A stretch of 64,000 bases of DNA from Acinetobacter sp. CFCC 10889 (GCF_003268395.1 NZ_LQXQ01000021.1:1-64000); one strand, 5' to 3'. Counted from the stretch's first letter, positions 25,868 through 35,788 are shown. Made by a program: numbers and translations. The notes: a model not told the origin generated them from the sequence alone.

Positions 25868-27259
25868 ATGAATTATCCACTCGTTTTGAATATTTTAATA
25901 TTCTTAGCTCTCATTTATTTACTTTTACAAACTCGAAAAACCGATTGGAGTTTAGCCAAAAAGGTTTTTGCAGGTTTGTGTTTAGGTGTGGTTTTTGGTT
26001 TAGGTCTACATTGGGTATATGGTACGCAACCTGAAATTTTAGCTGAATCTATTCAATGGTTTAACATTGTAGGTAATGGTTATGTAAAACTTTTACAAAT
26101 GGTGGTGATGCCATTGGTTCTAGTTTCAATTTTAAGTGCTGTGATCAAATTACATGATGCTTCATCGCTCGGAAAAATCAGTATTTATAGTATCGGAACA
26201 TTACTCACAACAACATTTATTGCAGCATTGGTGGGGGTATTTGTCACCAATTTATTTGGTTTAAGTGCAGCAGGTTTGGTACAAGGGACAGAAGAAACCG
26301 AGCGTTTAGCCAAAATTAATGCTGAATATGTAGGCAAAGTCACTGATCTAAATGTGCCTGATTTTATTCTTTCTTTTGTGCCAACTAATCCTTTTGCAGA
26401 ACTGACAGGTGCACATCCAACTTCCATTATTAGTGTGGTCATTTTTGCGACTTTTTTAGGTTTGGCAGGTATTCAACTGATCAAAGATGCACCTGAAAAA
26501 GGGCAGCGCATTGTTACAGCAATTGATACTTTACAAGCTTGGGTAATGAAACTTGTACGTTTGGTGATGTTACTTACACCTTATGGTGTATTTGCATTGA
26601 TTACCAAAGTTGTAGCAAGTTCTAAGATGGCTGATATTGTTAATCTTGGCGGATTCCTTGTTGCATCATATCTTGGTTTAGCCATTATGTTTGCAATCCA
26701 TGCAATTATTTTAACTTTAACAGGGGTTAATCCGATTCGTTTCTTTAAAAAGGTGCTGCCTGTTTTAACGTTTGCTTTTACGAGCCGTTCAAGTGCTGCC
26801 AGTATTCCTTTAAATATTGAAGCGCAAACACAGCGTTTAGGTGTTCCTGAGTCGATTGCAAGTTTCTCAGCATCTTTTGGAACAACGATTGGTCAAAATG
26901 GTTGTGCTGGTTTATATCCTGCCATGCTTGCTGTGATGGTTGCACCTACTGTTGGTATTAATCCTTTAGATCCTGTGTGGATTTTCACATTGCTGTGTAT
27001 CGTGACTCTAAGTTCTATTGGCGTTGCGGGTGTTGGTGGTGGTGCAACATTTGCGGCATTGATTGTATTGCCAATTATGGGTTTACCTGTGACTTTGGTT
27101 GCGTTATTGATTTCGATCGAACCTTTGATTGACATGGGACGTACAGCATTGAATGTGAATGGTTCAATGACAGCGGGTATGGTCACGAGTCAATTTATGG
27201 GGCAAACGGATCAAGCCATTTTAGCCAATGATGCAGATTTGGAATTATCAAATCGTTAA
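25868..27259 (+). CDS. tcyP: L-cystine transporter TcyP, dicarboxylate/amino acid:cation symporter family
   Basis: A 463-residue symporter of the DAACS/SLC1 family; the close match to TcyP/YdjN throughout suggests sodium- or proton-coupled cystine uptake. N-terminal helices are at about 5-25 and 33-52. The substrate hairpins and motifs include [16 protein letters not shown] (Ser-rich HP1, near residue 302), [17 protein letters not shown] and [18 protein letters not shown] (HP2). [16 protein letters not shown] is the helix-8 NMDGT-like cation and substrate site. It is monocistronic and ends at a terminator at 27305. Confidence 0.88.
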   Translation: MNYPLVLNILIFLALIYLLLQTRKTDWSLAKKVFAGLCLGVVFGLGLHWVYGTQPEILAESIQWFNIVGNGYVKLLQMVVMPLVLVSILSAVIKLHDASSLGKISIYSIGTLLTTTFIAALVGVFVTNLFGLSAAGLVQGTEETERLAKINAEYVGKVTDLNVPDFILSFVPTNPFAELTGAHPTSIISVVIFATFLGLAGIQLIKDAPEKGQRIVTAIDTLQAWVMKLVRLVMLLTPYGVFALITKVVASSKMADIVNLGGFLVASYLGLAIMFAIHAIILTLTGVNPIRFFKKVLPVLTFAFTSRSSAASIPLNIEAQTQRLGVPESIASFSASFGTTIGQNGCAGLYPAMLAVMVAPTVGINPLDPVWIFTLLCIVTLSSIGVAGVGGGATFAALIVLPIMGLPVTLVALLISIEPLIDMGRTALNVNGSMTAGMVTSQFMGQTDQAILANDADLELSNR

Positions 27260-27304
27260 ATTCTGAGTCAAAATGACTTGAATTTCAGATCAATTTATCA
27301 TGTT

Positions 27305-27343
27305 AAGCATCAGTTGATTATCGAGATTTACTGATGCTTTTCT
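27305..27343 (+). terminator. Terminator of tcyP
   Basis: A 10-bp stem AAGCATCAGT / ACTGATGCTT (27305-27314, 27330-27339) with a 15-nt loop, then TTCTTTG. It overlaps the 3' end of the convergent small gene. Confidence 0.7.
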
Positions 27344-27671
27344 TTGTATATACTGAATTACACTGTGCAAGTTCAGTAGATTTATAACTCCAAATTTGAC
27401 CTTTATTATTTTTATAAAATCGTAATAGTCCTGTGTGCTTAACCAAGCCTTGACATGCTTCAAGAGACAAATGTTCGCCAAATGAACCTGTTACACGACA
27501 GACTGTTCCATTGCACTTCCACAGCAAATCTGTTTGATCGGGCAGAGTGATCGTGACTTGCCCCTTATAACGCGTTCCTGCAATCCATGTGGTATTTTTA
27601 GCATGCACAATGGGGCTGAATATGCAAAGACTCAATATTAGACTTGGTATTAAATGATGGATGATTCTCAT
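27318..27671 (-). CDS. Small secreted protein, unknown function
   Basis: A 117-residue exported protein. The signal peptide is MRIIHHLIPSLILSLCIFSP followed by IVHA, with cleavage after VHA. The mature part has a Cys pair in WKCNGTVCRV plus two more Cys (LEACQG and ELAQCN), so two disulfides are plausible. I do not recognise a named domain. The start is the ATG at 27671, with AGAAGA 6-7 nt upstream; the frame stays open 17 codons farther without signal-peptide character. It converges on tcyP. Confidence 0.65.
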   Translation of the reverse strand: MRIIHHLIPSLILSLCIFSPIVHAKNTTWIAGTRYKGQVTITLPDQTDLLWKCNGTVCRVTGSFGEHLSLEACQGLVKHTGLLRFYKNNKGQIWSYKSTELAQCNSVYTKKSISKSR

Positions 27672-27856
27672 AAAATATCTTCTATTTAACCAGCAATAAA
27701 AAGTTATAACATTGATGGCCATTTAAAGCATCGGCTGATTATACCAATAGATTTTAAGCCGCTGCTGATTTGATCTGTATCCATTTAAAACAAAGTATTG
27801 TATCTGTATTCATTTTTAAATTGCCTTAAAATAAGTAAAAATCAGGAGTCTTAACA

Positions 27857-28687
27857 ATGAAAATGTATCAAGTCGATGCTTTTACTCAAACTTTATTCAA
27901 GGGTAATCCTGCTGCTGTATTGGTATTAGATGAATGGCTAGACGAAGCTTTAATGCAAAATATTGCCTTAGAAAATAATTTAGCAGAAACCGCTTTTGTA
28001 AAGAAAATTGATGACAGTCATTTTGAAATTCGATGGTTTACGCCAGTGCTTGAAGTTGATTTTTGTGGACATGCGACTTTAGCATCTGCATTTGTGCTTT
28101 TTAAAGATTATACATCAGCGAAAATCATTCATTTTCATGTTAAAAATCTTGGAATATTTATTATTGAACAGGCAGAAGATGGCAAGATCAAAATGAATTT
28201 TCCGATTCGTGCAGCGCAGCCACTGATTGATTATCCTGAATTGTTAAATCATGTGATTGATCAACCTTTTAAAGCAGTGTATCAAAATGCGCAGGCATTT
28301 ATTTTAGTGCTTGAATCAGCACAAGCCGTCATTGATGCTGTTCCTGATTTAGTTGCTATCCAAAAGTTAGCAGCAAGCCATAAAATAAGCACAGCAATTA
28401 CAGCCTGTGAAGATGAACTTGATGTCAGCATTACGGCAGCATCTGATCAATATGACTATGTTGCTCGTTATTTTGCACCACATAAAGGTATTAATGAAGA
28501 TCCTGTGACAGGCTCTATGCATACAGGTTTAGCACCTTTATGGGCTGAAAAATTAGGTAAAAATCAATTAATTGCTTACCAAGCATCTGCACGAGGTGGA
28601 CAACTGTATTGCAAAATTTTGGCTGAAAATCGTATTGAAATTTCAGGCTATGCCAAACTGTATATGCAGGCAGATATTTACCTTTAA
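27857..28687 (+). CDS. PhzF family isomerase-like protein
   Basis: A 276-residue cytosolic protein with the two-lobed diaminopimelate-epimerase fold of PhzF. The N-terminal MYQVDAFTQTLFKGNPAAV, the predicted catalytic Glu in NNLAETAFV (about residue 45), DFCGHATLASAFVLF (about 70) and the C-terminal NEDPVTGSMHTGLAPLWAEK are all diagnostic. Housekeeping members such as E. coli YddE have no known phenazine role, and no phenazine genes are nearby, so the substrate is unknown. The SD AGGAGT lies 9 nt before the ATG. Confidence 0.88.
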   Translation: MKMYQVDAFTQTLFKGNPAAVLVLDEWLDEALMQNIALENNLAETAFVKKIDDSHFEIRWFTPVLEVDFCGHATLASAFVLFKDYTSAKIIHFHVKNLGIFIIEQAEDGKIKMNFPIRAAQPLIDYPELLNHVIDQPFKAVYQNAQAFILVLESAQAVIDAVPDLVAIQKLAASHKISTAITACEDELDVSITAASDQYDYVARYFAPHKGINEDPVTGSMHTGLAPLWAEKLGKNQLIAYQASARGGQLYCKILAENRIEISGYAKLYMQADIYL

Positions 28688-28724
28688 TCTAAGATTAATC
28701 TTCGAGTAGCAAGAATAGAACAAA

Positions 28725-28751
28725 AGCCGTTGAAAAAAACGGCTATTTTTT
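28725..28751 (+). terminator. Terminator of the PhzF-like gene
   Basis: A 7-bp stem AGCCGTT / AACGGCT (28725-28731, 28738-28744) followed by ATTTTTT. Confidence 0.75.
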
Positions 28752-28839
28752 CAAAAAATTACTATTTATTTGTTTCAGTCTTTCCTAAGATAAGTCATCT
28801 ATAAGTTTTTAAAATTTCTCAAAAAAATCTGGAATTTCT

Positions 28840-31608
28840 ATGTTAATGCGGTTGAAAAAACTCACTTTATCACTTTGTTTATTGGGAATCAGTGCGACAG
28901 GTTTTGCACAAACTGTTTTAGTCAAAGCTGAGCATAATATTGAAGAATATAAGTTAGACAACGGCTTTCGTGTGCTATTAGCCCCGAATGATAAAGAGAG
29001 CAAAGTCTTTGTAAATACAGTCTATTTCACAGGTTCTTTGAATGATCCACAAGGCAAAGGTGGTTTGGCGCATTTACTGGAACATTTGGCATTTAAAGGT
29101 ACAGAAAATGTTAAAGGCGAAGAATTTCAACGCCGTTTAGACCGTTATACTTTAATGACCAATGCGAGTACGGATTATTATTCCACCAAATATACCAATA
29201 TTGTTCGTCCTGAAGCTGCTGCTCTGAATGAAATTATTTATTTAGAAGCTGAACGGATGGATAAATTAGTCCTACAAGAAAAATATGTACCCTCTGAAAT
29301 TAACATCGTCATGCGTGAGCGTGAAGTGCGTATGGATCAGCCATTTTCTGTGTTGATGGATCAAATGTGGAAAGCTGCTTATGGAAATCAGTCTTTAGGA
29401 CGTTTACCGATCGGTGATTTATCAGAACTACAATCGATTAAAATGAATGAGTTAAATAAATTTTATAAAGATTGGTATGCGCCAAATAATGCAGTGATGG
29501 TCATTTCGGGTAAGTTTGATAAAGCTGAGGTGCTAAAGCAAATTGATAAAAGCTTTAGTGCGATTCCTGCACGTAAATTGCCACAACAAGCGCAAGTACC
29601 TGTATTGGATTCTGCGGCAGTGAAAAATCGTCAGTTTTTAGTGCAAAAGGGGAGTGATTTAGCCAAGTTTAATATTTATATGAATGGTAAAAATCAAGCA
29701 ATTCAGCCTGCACTGGCACTTGCACCTTATTTATATACTTTACAGCCAAGTGGACATTTATATTCCAATATGGTGGAAACAGGTATTGCCACCAATGTGC
29801 AATCAACAACATGGCTAGATGATGACTTTAACTTGGTCTTTATGGGAGTAATTTATTCTCCAAAGCATGATGAAAAGCGTATTAACCAGTCTTTAGTGGC
29901 TGAAGTTGAAAAGAATCCAAGTTTTAATGAAGTGGAATTAAAACGTGTGAAAAATCTTGTAAAAAATGCACAGGATAATTTATTGACCAATGCCACTTCT
30001 GTGGGTTCAATGCTGAGTGAATATGTGGTGTCTTCGCATGGTGATTGGACGCAATATTTTAAAGATCAACAAGCTATTCAAGCATTAACCGTTGCACAAA
30101 CCAATAAAACACTACAAGAATTTTTAACTGCACAGCATCGTTTTAGTGGCGACATTAAACCTACGCCTGAAGATCAAAAGAAAGCATTAGAGCAAAAGCA
30201 AAGTACTGAAACGAATAAAACTTTAGATCAGCAAGCGGTGGCTGAAGAGCCATTAAAATCGGCAGATGAATATAAAAATGAAGTCACTGGTTATGTAAAA
30301 ACATCTCAGCAATTGTTAAATCAAACTGAGCAAAAAATTCAGCGTGGTCAGTTAAAAAATGGCATGCAATATGCACTATTTCCAACCACTACTCGTGATG
30401 ATAAAACTTATGCCACGATCAATATCGGCTTTGGTACAGTTGAGTCGTTATTTAATAAAGATGAAATTATTGAATTTACATCTTATTTGTTATTAAGAGC
30501 TTCTGATAAGTATAGTTTACAAGACATTGCGGATAAATCGATTGAGGCGGGTGGGTCAGCAATGGCAACATCGGCAGATAATGGCATTCAAATCCAAATA
30601 TCAGCGAAAAGCGAAAAATTTGATGATTTCTTCCAATATATTGTTGAGGTGATGAAAAATCCAAAATTTGAACAATCACAGTTTGATTTGATCAAATTAC
30701 AAAGTCTCGCAACATTGGATCGCCCATATACTGAACCTGAAACGGTGGCTGCATTGACCATTTCACGTTTGCTGGAAACCTATAAAGCAGGTGATTTGCG
30801 TTATCACTATGAACCTGAGCTTGCGAAAAAACAAATTAAGTCGATGACCAATCAACAAGTTAAAGATTTGTATCAAAAATTCTTCACAACTGAACATGCA
30901 CAAATTGCCATTACAGGGAAATATGATGCAAAACACATTGAAAATATTTTAAATAAGCAGCTTGGAAATTGGAAAAGTAAAGAGAAATATGTGCGTTTAA
31001 GTGGTGATTTTGACCAATATAAAGCACAAAAAGTGCATGCTTTGTCTGAACAGCGTGAGTTTGGAAATTATCAAAGTATTTTAACCATTCCAGTCGGAGC
31101 ATATCATAAAGATGCTCCTGCTTTGATTGTCTTGGATAGTATTTTGGGTGATTCACAATTGTCATCACGTTTAGGTAAAGAATTACGTGAAAAGAATGCT
31201 TTAGTCTATGGTTTTGGCAGTCAGTTACAATTGGATGATATGGTGGATTCAGGTGCGATCAAAGTTGAAGCGAATTATACCGCAGGTAAATCAGCACAAG
31301 TTTCACAAGTAATTCATCAAGTCTTTACCGAACTGTTAAATCAAGGTGTCACCGAGCAAGAAGTAGAAGCAGCCAAAGCACGAATCATGAAAAAACGTGT
31401 TACTTCACTTGAAGATGACCGTATTATCCATCAAATGCTAGTGCCACAAATGCAGAATCAAAAAACTTTAAAAGATCGAGTTGAACGTGACCAAGAGTTT
31501 GCTCAGTTAAGCAAAGCGGATATAGATGCAGTGATTAAAAAATATATCAAGTTAGATCAATTGGTTGAAGTGATGGCAGATCAATATGGTACTGTGCAAA
31601 AGCCTTAA
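28840..31608 (+). CDS. M16 family zinc metallopeptidase (pitrilysin/insulinase type)
   Basis: A 922-residue exported protease. The signal peptide covers about residues 1-24. The first half is the active M16 domain, with the inverted zinc motif HLLEH at residues 78-82 and the distal Glu in YLEAERM (E136). The second half, from about residue 495 (RGQLKNGMQYALFP), repeats the fold without HxxEH and should be the inactive lobe. It is a double-length, single-chain M16, probably periplasmic, degrading peptides of limited size. A Gln/Lys-rich linker (about 435-480) joins the lobes. Monocistronic. Confidence 0.88.
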   Translation: MLMRLKKLTLSLCLLGISATGFAQTVLVKAEHNIEEYKLDNGFRVLLAPNDKESKVFVNTVYFTGSLNDPQGKGGLAHLLEHLAFKGTENVKGEEFQRRLDRYTLMTNASTDYYSTKYTNIVRPEAAALNEIIYLEAERMDKLVLQEKYVPSEINIVMREREVRMDQPFSVLMDQMWKAAYGNQSLGRLPIGDLSELQSIKMNELNKFYKDWYAPNNAVMVISGKFDKAEVLKQIDKSFSAIPARKLPQQAQVPVLDSAAVKNRQFLVQKGSDLAKFNIYMNGKNQAIQPALALAPYLYTLQPSGHLYSNMVETGIATNVQSTTWLDDDFNLVFMGVIYSPKHDEKRINQSLVAEVEKNPSFNEVELKRVKNLVKNAQDNLLTNATSVGSMLSEYVVSSHGDWTQYFKDQQAIQALTVAQTNKTLQEFLTAQHRFSGDIKPTPEDQKKALEQKQSTETNKTLDQQAVAEEPLKSADEYKNEVTGYVKTSQQLLNQTEQKIQRGQLKNGMQYALFPTTTRDDKTYATINIGFGTVESLFNKDEIIEFTSYLLLRASDKYSLQDIADKSIEAGGSAMATSADNGIQIQISAKSEKFDDFFQYIVEVMKNPKFEQSQFDLIKLQSLATLDRPYTEPETVAALTISRLLETYKAGDLRYHYEPELAKKQIKSMTNQQVKDLYQKFFTTEHAQIAITGKYDAKHIENILNKQLGNWKSKEKYVRLSGDFDQYKAQKVHALSEQREFGNYQSILTIPVGAYHKDAPALIVLDSILGDSQLSSRLGKELREKNALVYGFGSQLQLDDMVDSGAIKVEANYTAGKSAQVSQVIHQVFTELLNQGVTEQEVEAAKARIMKKRVTSLEDDRIIHQMLVPQMQNQKTLKDRVERDQEFAQLSKADIDAVIKKYIKLDQLVEVMADQYGTVQKP

Positions 31609-31620
31609 TTAATATCATTG

Positions 31621-31671
31621 AACCTTTCCTCGAAAGCATTGAAAATATGTTTGATCAAGGAGAGGTTTTTT
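31621..31671 (+). terminator. Probable terminator of the M16 gene
   Basis: AACCTTTCCT (31621-31630) pairs with AGGAGAGGTT (31658-31667), including one G-U, followed by TTTT. The 27-nt loop is long for an intrinsic terminator. Confidence 0.5.
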
Positions 31672-31726
31672 ATATTTTAGTGCGAATGCAGGAAAGCTGC
31701 ATTCCACTGATGATGAATAATTTGTC

Positions 31727-32179
31727 TTATTGTATATTTTTAAAATCTTTTCTTAATTGTTGTAAAGTTGGAATTTGGGTATAACGCAATACGACATAAC
31801 CTGCTTCATGTAACATTTCATCCCGTTCGGCATCTCGTTGTTCTTGTCCTATATGACTCGGGTCATCTAATTCAATAATTGCTAAAACCTGAAAATGATC
31901 ATTAACAATAACAAAATCGGTGACTTTACGATTAAAGCGTGCACGAAATTTATATTGTTTGCTGCTGATCAGCGCACTAAAAGCCACTTGTGCCAAGATA
32001 TGATGTTGAGGAAAAGCATCCTTTAAACGGATAAACATTTTTTGTTCAAAATGGGTGAGGATTGGTTTTGAGTAATATTGTTGTTTTTTAAATAGATGTG
32101 AACCAAAACAAATCATGAGAAAAGCGAGACAAGCAGCACAGCCGATAACAAAAAATACGATTTCATGTAAATCAAACAT
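31727..32179 (-). CDS. DUF2726 domain protein with membrane anchor
   Basis: A 150-residue protein: an N-terminal transmembrane helix (about residues 6-28) followed by a DUF2726 domain. The conserved parts are FNRKVTDFVIVND, AIIELDDPSH and ERDEMLHEAGYVVLRY. This D...ExxD plus following helix resembles a PD-(D/E)xK or very-short-patch-repair nuclease-like fold, which is how DUF2726 is usually described; nuclease activity here is inferred. It lies downstream of tRNA-Asn on the same strand, with the tRNA terminator between. Confidence 0.78.
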   Translation of the reverse strand: MFDLHEIVFFVIGCAACLAFLMICFGSHLFKKQQYYSKPILTHFEQKMFIRLKDAFPQHHILAQVAFSALISSKQYKFRARFNRKVTDFVIVNDHFQVLAIIELDDPSHIGQEQRDAERDEMLHEAGYVVLRYTQIPTLQQLRKDFKNIQ

Positions 32180-32197
32180 AAACGATGATCTTTAAAA

Positions 32198-32226
32198 AGA
32201 AAAAACCCACTCAATTTAAAGTGGGC
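32198..32226 (-). terminator. Terminator of tRNA-Asn
   Basis: On the minus strand, CCCACT and AGTGGG (an 8-nt loop between them) form a short stem followed by TTTTTTC, directly after the tRNA 3' end. Confidence 0.65.
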
Positions 32227-32236
32227 TTTTAGAATT

Positions 32237-32312
32237 TGGCTCTCCAACCTGGGCTCGAACCAGGGACCTGCGGATTAACAGTCCGTCGCTCTACCGACTG
32301 AGCTATTGGAGA
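32237..32312 (-). tRNA. tRNA-Asn(GTT)
   Basis: A 76-nt cloverleaf. The acceptor stem is TCTCCAA / TTGGAGA, D arm TAGCTCAGTCGGTAGAGC, anticodon arm CGGACTGTTAATCCG with anticodon GTT, and T arm CCTGGTTCGAGCCCAGG. CCA is encoded. A single-gene unit with a strong promoter at 32324-32352. Confidence 0.97.
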
Positions 32313-32323
32313 ATCTGAAACGC

Positions 32324-32352
32324 ATTTTAGTGATGGAAGTGTAGTTGGTCAA
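32324..32352 (-). promoter_or_regulatory. Sigma-70 promoter of tRNA-Asn
   Basis: On the minus strand, TTGACC (-35), a 17-bp spacer and TAAAAT (-10), ending 11 bp before the mature tRNA 5' end. This is one of the best promoter matches in the window. Confidence 0.75.
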
Positions 32353-32460
32353 GGAAAAAATGTAATATTTCCCTAGAATTGGATGTATTTGATATAAAAT
32401 TAACCATTTAAAAGGCTTTACTGATACATTTTTTAAAAATTAGTTATGATTATAGGATAA

Positions 32461-32997
32461 CTATTCATCTTCAATGTAAAGATATTTTTTATAAATTTGA
32501 TAAAAATCATCATTCAAATGTCGTTGTATTAAATTTAAAAATGTATTTTTAATTTGATAGAAAATAAAAAGCGCATCATCAATTTTAATGGTTTCATTTT
32601 TCCCAACGTCTGCACCATATATGTTGGTTGCATGGATTAAATAAAAACCATCGTTGAAAGTAAAATGATAATAGTTGTCCCAACCTTGTTCAATCATATC
32701 TATTGTGAAATGGCTTCTGGTTTTTAAAGCATTCAAAATTTCAGGGAAAATATTTAAAAACTGATCAAAGATGTATTTATAATAAGTTTTCCCCAAATGA
32801 CAAATATCTAAAATAAAATTAAAATCAGTATGTTCTAAAAGGTACTCTTTCAGATAAAAATTTAATAAAAAATAGTAGGTTCCTTCATCACTGTAAGGAT
32901 CATCATTCATATCATTTTCAACATGATTAAAAATTTTCTTTGCTTCATCGGGTTGAATTTGATAATGATGTGAAGAGGAGAGAAGTTCTATTTGCAT
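32461..32997 (-). CDS. Hypothetical protein
   Basis: A 178-residue soluble, acidic, aromatic-rich protein (many Tyr and Phe). No signal peptide or membrane helix, and I do not recognise a family. Features include PDEAKKIFNHVENDMNDD near the N-terminus and a helical C-terminal half (DALFIFYQIKNTFLNLIQRH). Base composition is notably AT-rich even for this window. It is monocistronic, between tRNA-Asn and the divergent ADP-ribosylglycohydrolase gene. Confidence 0.6.
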   Translation of the reverse strand: MQIELLSSSHHYQIQPDEAKKIFNHVENDMNDDPYSDEGTYYFLLNFYLKEYLLEHTDFNFILDICHLGKTYYKYIFDQFLNIFPEILNALKTRSHFTIDMIEQGWDNYYHFTFNDGFYLIHATNIYGADVGKNETIKIDDALFIFYQIKNTFLNLIQRHLNDDFYQIYKKYLYIEDE

Positions 32998-33139
32998 ATT
33001 TTACCTTTTATTGTGTATGCGCTATTTCAAATATTTTACTGTTGTATATTTTAGTATGTATTCATTTTTAGAAATGAAAGATTGATAAAATATTGTCCTT
33101 ATGACACTATAAGTTGAATTTTAAATTAAAGAACACTCC

Positions 33140-34084
33140 ATGAATCAACAAGACCAAATCAAAGGTGCAATTTACGGACTTCTCATTGGTGATGCAGTAG
33201 GTGTGCCGTATGAATTTAACTTGCCAAATCAATTACCTGAATATTCCAAAATTGACATGATTACACCAAAGGGCTTTGGTAAAACTTATTCCAATATTCC
33301 TTTTGGAACATGGTCGGATGATGGGGCACAGGCTTTATGTTTACTCGATTCCTTATTGTATAAAAATAAGCTCGATGCCGAAGATTTGATGCATCGTATG
33401 TGTAATTGGTATCAACATGGTTATATGGCTGTTGATTACCAAGTGTTTGATGTTGGTGTGCAAACAGCAGAAGCAATCCGAAAATATTTACAGGGCGTTC
33501 AATTAGATCAAGTTGCAAAAAATGATGAACATTCCAATGGCAATGGTTCACTGATGCGAGTGTTGCCGCTAGCATTGTGGCATCAAGGCACAGATGAGCA
33601 ATTGATTCAGGATGCTTATGCACAATCACATATTACTCATGCTCATCTACGTTCAAAAGTCTGTTGTGCGCTGTATTGTTTATGGGTGAGATCTATTTTA
33701 AATGGCTTAAACATCAATACAGGATGGGAGCAAGCTGTAGCAATTTTACGTGAATATTATCAGGACAAACCTGAAGATTCGGAACAACTTGAATTTCATA
33801 TTCGCCCTGATGAAATCGGCACACATACAGGCAGTGGCTATGTAGTGGATTGTTTAAAATCAGCAAAATTTGCTTTAGAGCAAACGACTTATCAAGATGT
33901 GATTAAAACAGCCATTTCACTTGGACGAGATACAGATACCACAGCTTGTGTCGCAGGTGGAATTGCAGGTTTGTACTATGGTTTTGAGGCAATTCCAAAA
34001 GTTTGGACTGAACAACTAAGAGGTAAAGCGCTTGTAGAACCTTTGCTGAATACATTACTGAAGCATGTATCTTCATCTATTTAA
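33140..34084 (+). CDS. ADP-ribosylglycohydrolase family protein
   Basis: A 314-residue cytosolic protein of the DraG/ARH family, which removes ADP-ribose from proteins or small molecules using two Mg ions. GAIYGLLIGDAVGVPYEF (about 9-26) is the N-terminal signature. The first metal motif reads GTWSDDGAQ (D60, D61), with Gly where DraG has Ser/Thr. The second metal motif is SLGRDTDTTACVAGGIAGL near residue 258, complete. NGSLMRVLPL lies between. The substrate is unknown; there is no DraT-like or toxin gene alongside. AAAGAACACTCC gives only a weak SD. Confidence 0.85.
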   Translation: MNQQDQIKGAIYGLLIGDAVGVPYEFNLPNQLPEYSKIDMITPKGFGKTYSNIPFGTWSDDGAQALCLLDSLLYKNKLDAEDLMHRMCNWYQHGYMAVDYQVFDVGVQTAEAIRKYLQGVQLDQVAKNDEHSNGNGSLMRVLPLALWHQGTDEQLIQDAYAQSHITHAHLRSKVCCALYCLWVRSILNGLNINTGWEQAVAILREYYQDKPEDSEQLEFHIRPDEIGTHTGSGYVVDCLKSAKFALEQTTYQDVIKTAISLGRDTDTTACVAGGIAGLYYGFEAIPKVWTEQLRGKALVEPLLNTLLKHVSSSI

Positions 34085-34379
34085 AGTCTAAGCAAATTAA
34101 GCCATTAACAGGATTTTTAATACTGAATAGATTTAAGTGATTATATGATCATTATTAGCTTCTATTAAATTAAGTAATTGAATTAAAAATATAAATAATA
34201 AATCCAGCGATTAAAACTATCAATAAACTCGCTTTGAAGTCTTATTTCGCTAAGAAATTACGGTATTTATTTGCAGAAGCCCGACCTTTGTCGTGCTATT
34301 TCTCCTCGGAATTTGATTTCACAATAGTCGAGCAAATTACTCGGTCATGTAATTTGTTCACTATTGATGGAGATCAATC

Positions 34380-35579
34380 ATGGCGCATGAACAGTCAACA
34401 AAGGTGCAAAAAATACTCACAGTATTTTTATGTTTCTGGGTCGCATTCTTTGAGGGATTCGATTTACAAGCACCAGGCATCGCGGCAAAAGGAATCGCAG
34501 CGACATTTGGTTTAGACCAAGTGCAAATGGGCTATGTCTTTAGTTTAGGTGTATTTGGAATGCTTTTCGGTGCATTCTTCGGTGGACGTATCGCAGATTA
34601 TTTAGGACAGAAAAAAGTATTGATGCTGTCTATCGCCATCTTTGGTGTATTCATGACACTGACTGCAATTGCACCGAATATTGAAATTTTATATGCAGCA
34701 CGGTTCTTTACGGGCTTAGGTTTAGGCGCTGCTATGCCAACCATGATTTCAGTGGTAGGCGATGAGGCAACTGAAGCCAATCGAGGTAAATTAAACAGCC
34801 TAATGTACTGTGGTTTACCTGTGGGGGCGATCTTTGTTGCAGGATTAGGTATTTTATTCAAAGATATTTCTTGGCATAGCTTATTCTTGATTGGTGGGAT
34901 TACACCATTGCTACTCATTCCATTTATGGCAATGATTTTGAAAGATCAACGTAAAGAACAAGTGGTTGCAGTGGATGAACATGTTCCTGCAATGACAGAA
35001 ATTTTATTTAAAAATAATACCTATAAACAAACGCTACCACTTTGGGTGAGTTTCTTTTTCACATTAATGGTGAATTATATTCTGATCAGTTGGTTGCCAA
35101 ACCTACTCATGGAACAAGGCTTAGAAAAACAGCAAGCATTTATGATTATGTTGATTTTCCAAGTCGGTGCTGTGATTGGGACTTTAGGTCTCGGTTATTT
35201 ATTAGATCGTCTTAAACTTTGGCAAATGGCGATAATTATCTATACAGGTTTATTTATTGCGGTATTGATTTTATTCACCACAAAATCAATTCCATTATTG
35301 ATTTTCGCAGGGCTGATCGGTGGTATTTTCTCTACAGGCGGGCAGTCGATTCTTTATGGTATTTCACCGATTTTCTATACAGCAACAGGTAAAGTCACAG
35401 GCGTGGGGAGTGCGATTTCACTGGGGCGTTTAGGTGCAATGACTGGACCATTATTAACAGGGAAAATCTTAGCATTAGGTTTGGGGACGACAGGTATTTT
35501 ATTAGCAAGTGCGCCAGGCATTATCTTATCAGCAATTGCTGTGACAGCATTATCAACCTATAAAGCCAATAGAAAATAG
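34380..35579 (+). CDS. MFS transporter, aromatic acid:H+ symporter (MhpT-like)
   Basis: A 399-residue, 12-helix MFS protein most like MhpT, the 3-(3-hydroxyphenyl)propionate carrier, and the PcaK/BenK group. Helix 1 carries the acidic motif FFEGFDLQAPGIA (about 20-32), typical of AAHS transporters, and the A-motif is GRIADYLGQKKVL (about 68-80). ARFFTGLGLGAAMPTMISVV follows. No catabolic genes for aromatics are near, so the substrate is only a family guess. GGAGATCA precedes the ATG. The 295 bp upstream contain an inverted repeat CAATAGT/ACTATTG (about 34324-34366) that could be an operator. Confidence 0.82.
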   Translation: MAHEQSTKVQKILTVFLCFWVAFFEGFDLQAPGIAAKGIAATFGLDQVQMGYVFSLGVFGMLFGAFFGGRIADYLGQKKVLMLSIAIFGVFMTLTAIAPNIEILYAARFFTGLGLGAAMPTMISVVGDEATEANRGKLNSLMYCGLPVGAIFVAGLGILFKDISWHSLFLIGGITPLLLIPFMAMILKDQRKEQVVAVDEHVPAMTEILFKNNTYKQTLPLWVSFFFTLMVNYILISWLPNLLMEQGLEKQQAFMIMLIFQVGAVIGTLGLGYLLDRLKLWQMAIIIYTGLFIAVLILFTTKSIPLLIFAGLIGGIFSTGGQSILYGISPIFYTATGKVTGVGSAISLGRLGAMTGPLLTGKILALGLGTTGILLASAPGIILSAIAVTALSTYKANRK

Positions 35580-35729
35580 TTTGTTGATTTAGTCTTTGAG
35601 ATAGAAAGCTTTAGATTTTAAATCTACTTAAAAAGCGATCAGTAAAAAGGTCGCTTTTTGATTTAACAGATAAAAATATCAGGATAATTGTTTAACATAA
35701 TTTAAGAATAAAATTTCAAAATTGCTTAT

Positions 35730-35758
35730 TTCACAACCATAAAATATTGGGCTAAATT
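35730..35758 (+). promoter_or_regulatory. Sigma-70-like promoter of the 17-codon ORF
   Basis: TTCACA (-35, 35730-35735), exactly 17 bp, then TAAATT (-10, 35753-35758), about 30 bp before the small ORF start. Confidence 0.5.
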
Positions 35759-35788
35759 AAAACTACATTCAAACGAGAGGTGAAAACC

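Noticed and set aside
27857..28687. PhzF-like gene as evidence for phenazine synthesis
   Set aside because: No other phz genes are present; isolated PhzF-fold proteins are common and of other or unknown function.
34234..34515. A 93-codon plus-strand ORF overlapping the MhpT-like gene start
   Set aside because: Its second half is a frame shadow of the MFS gene, and the first half has no family features.
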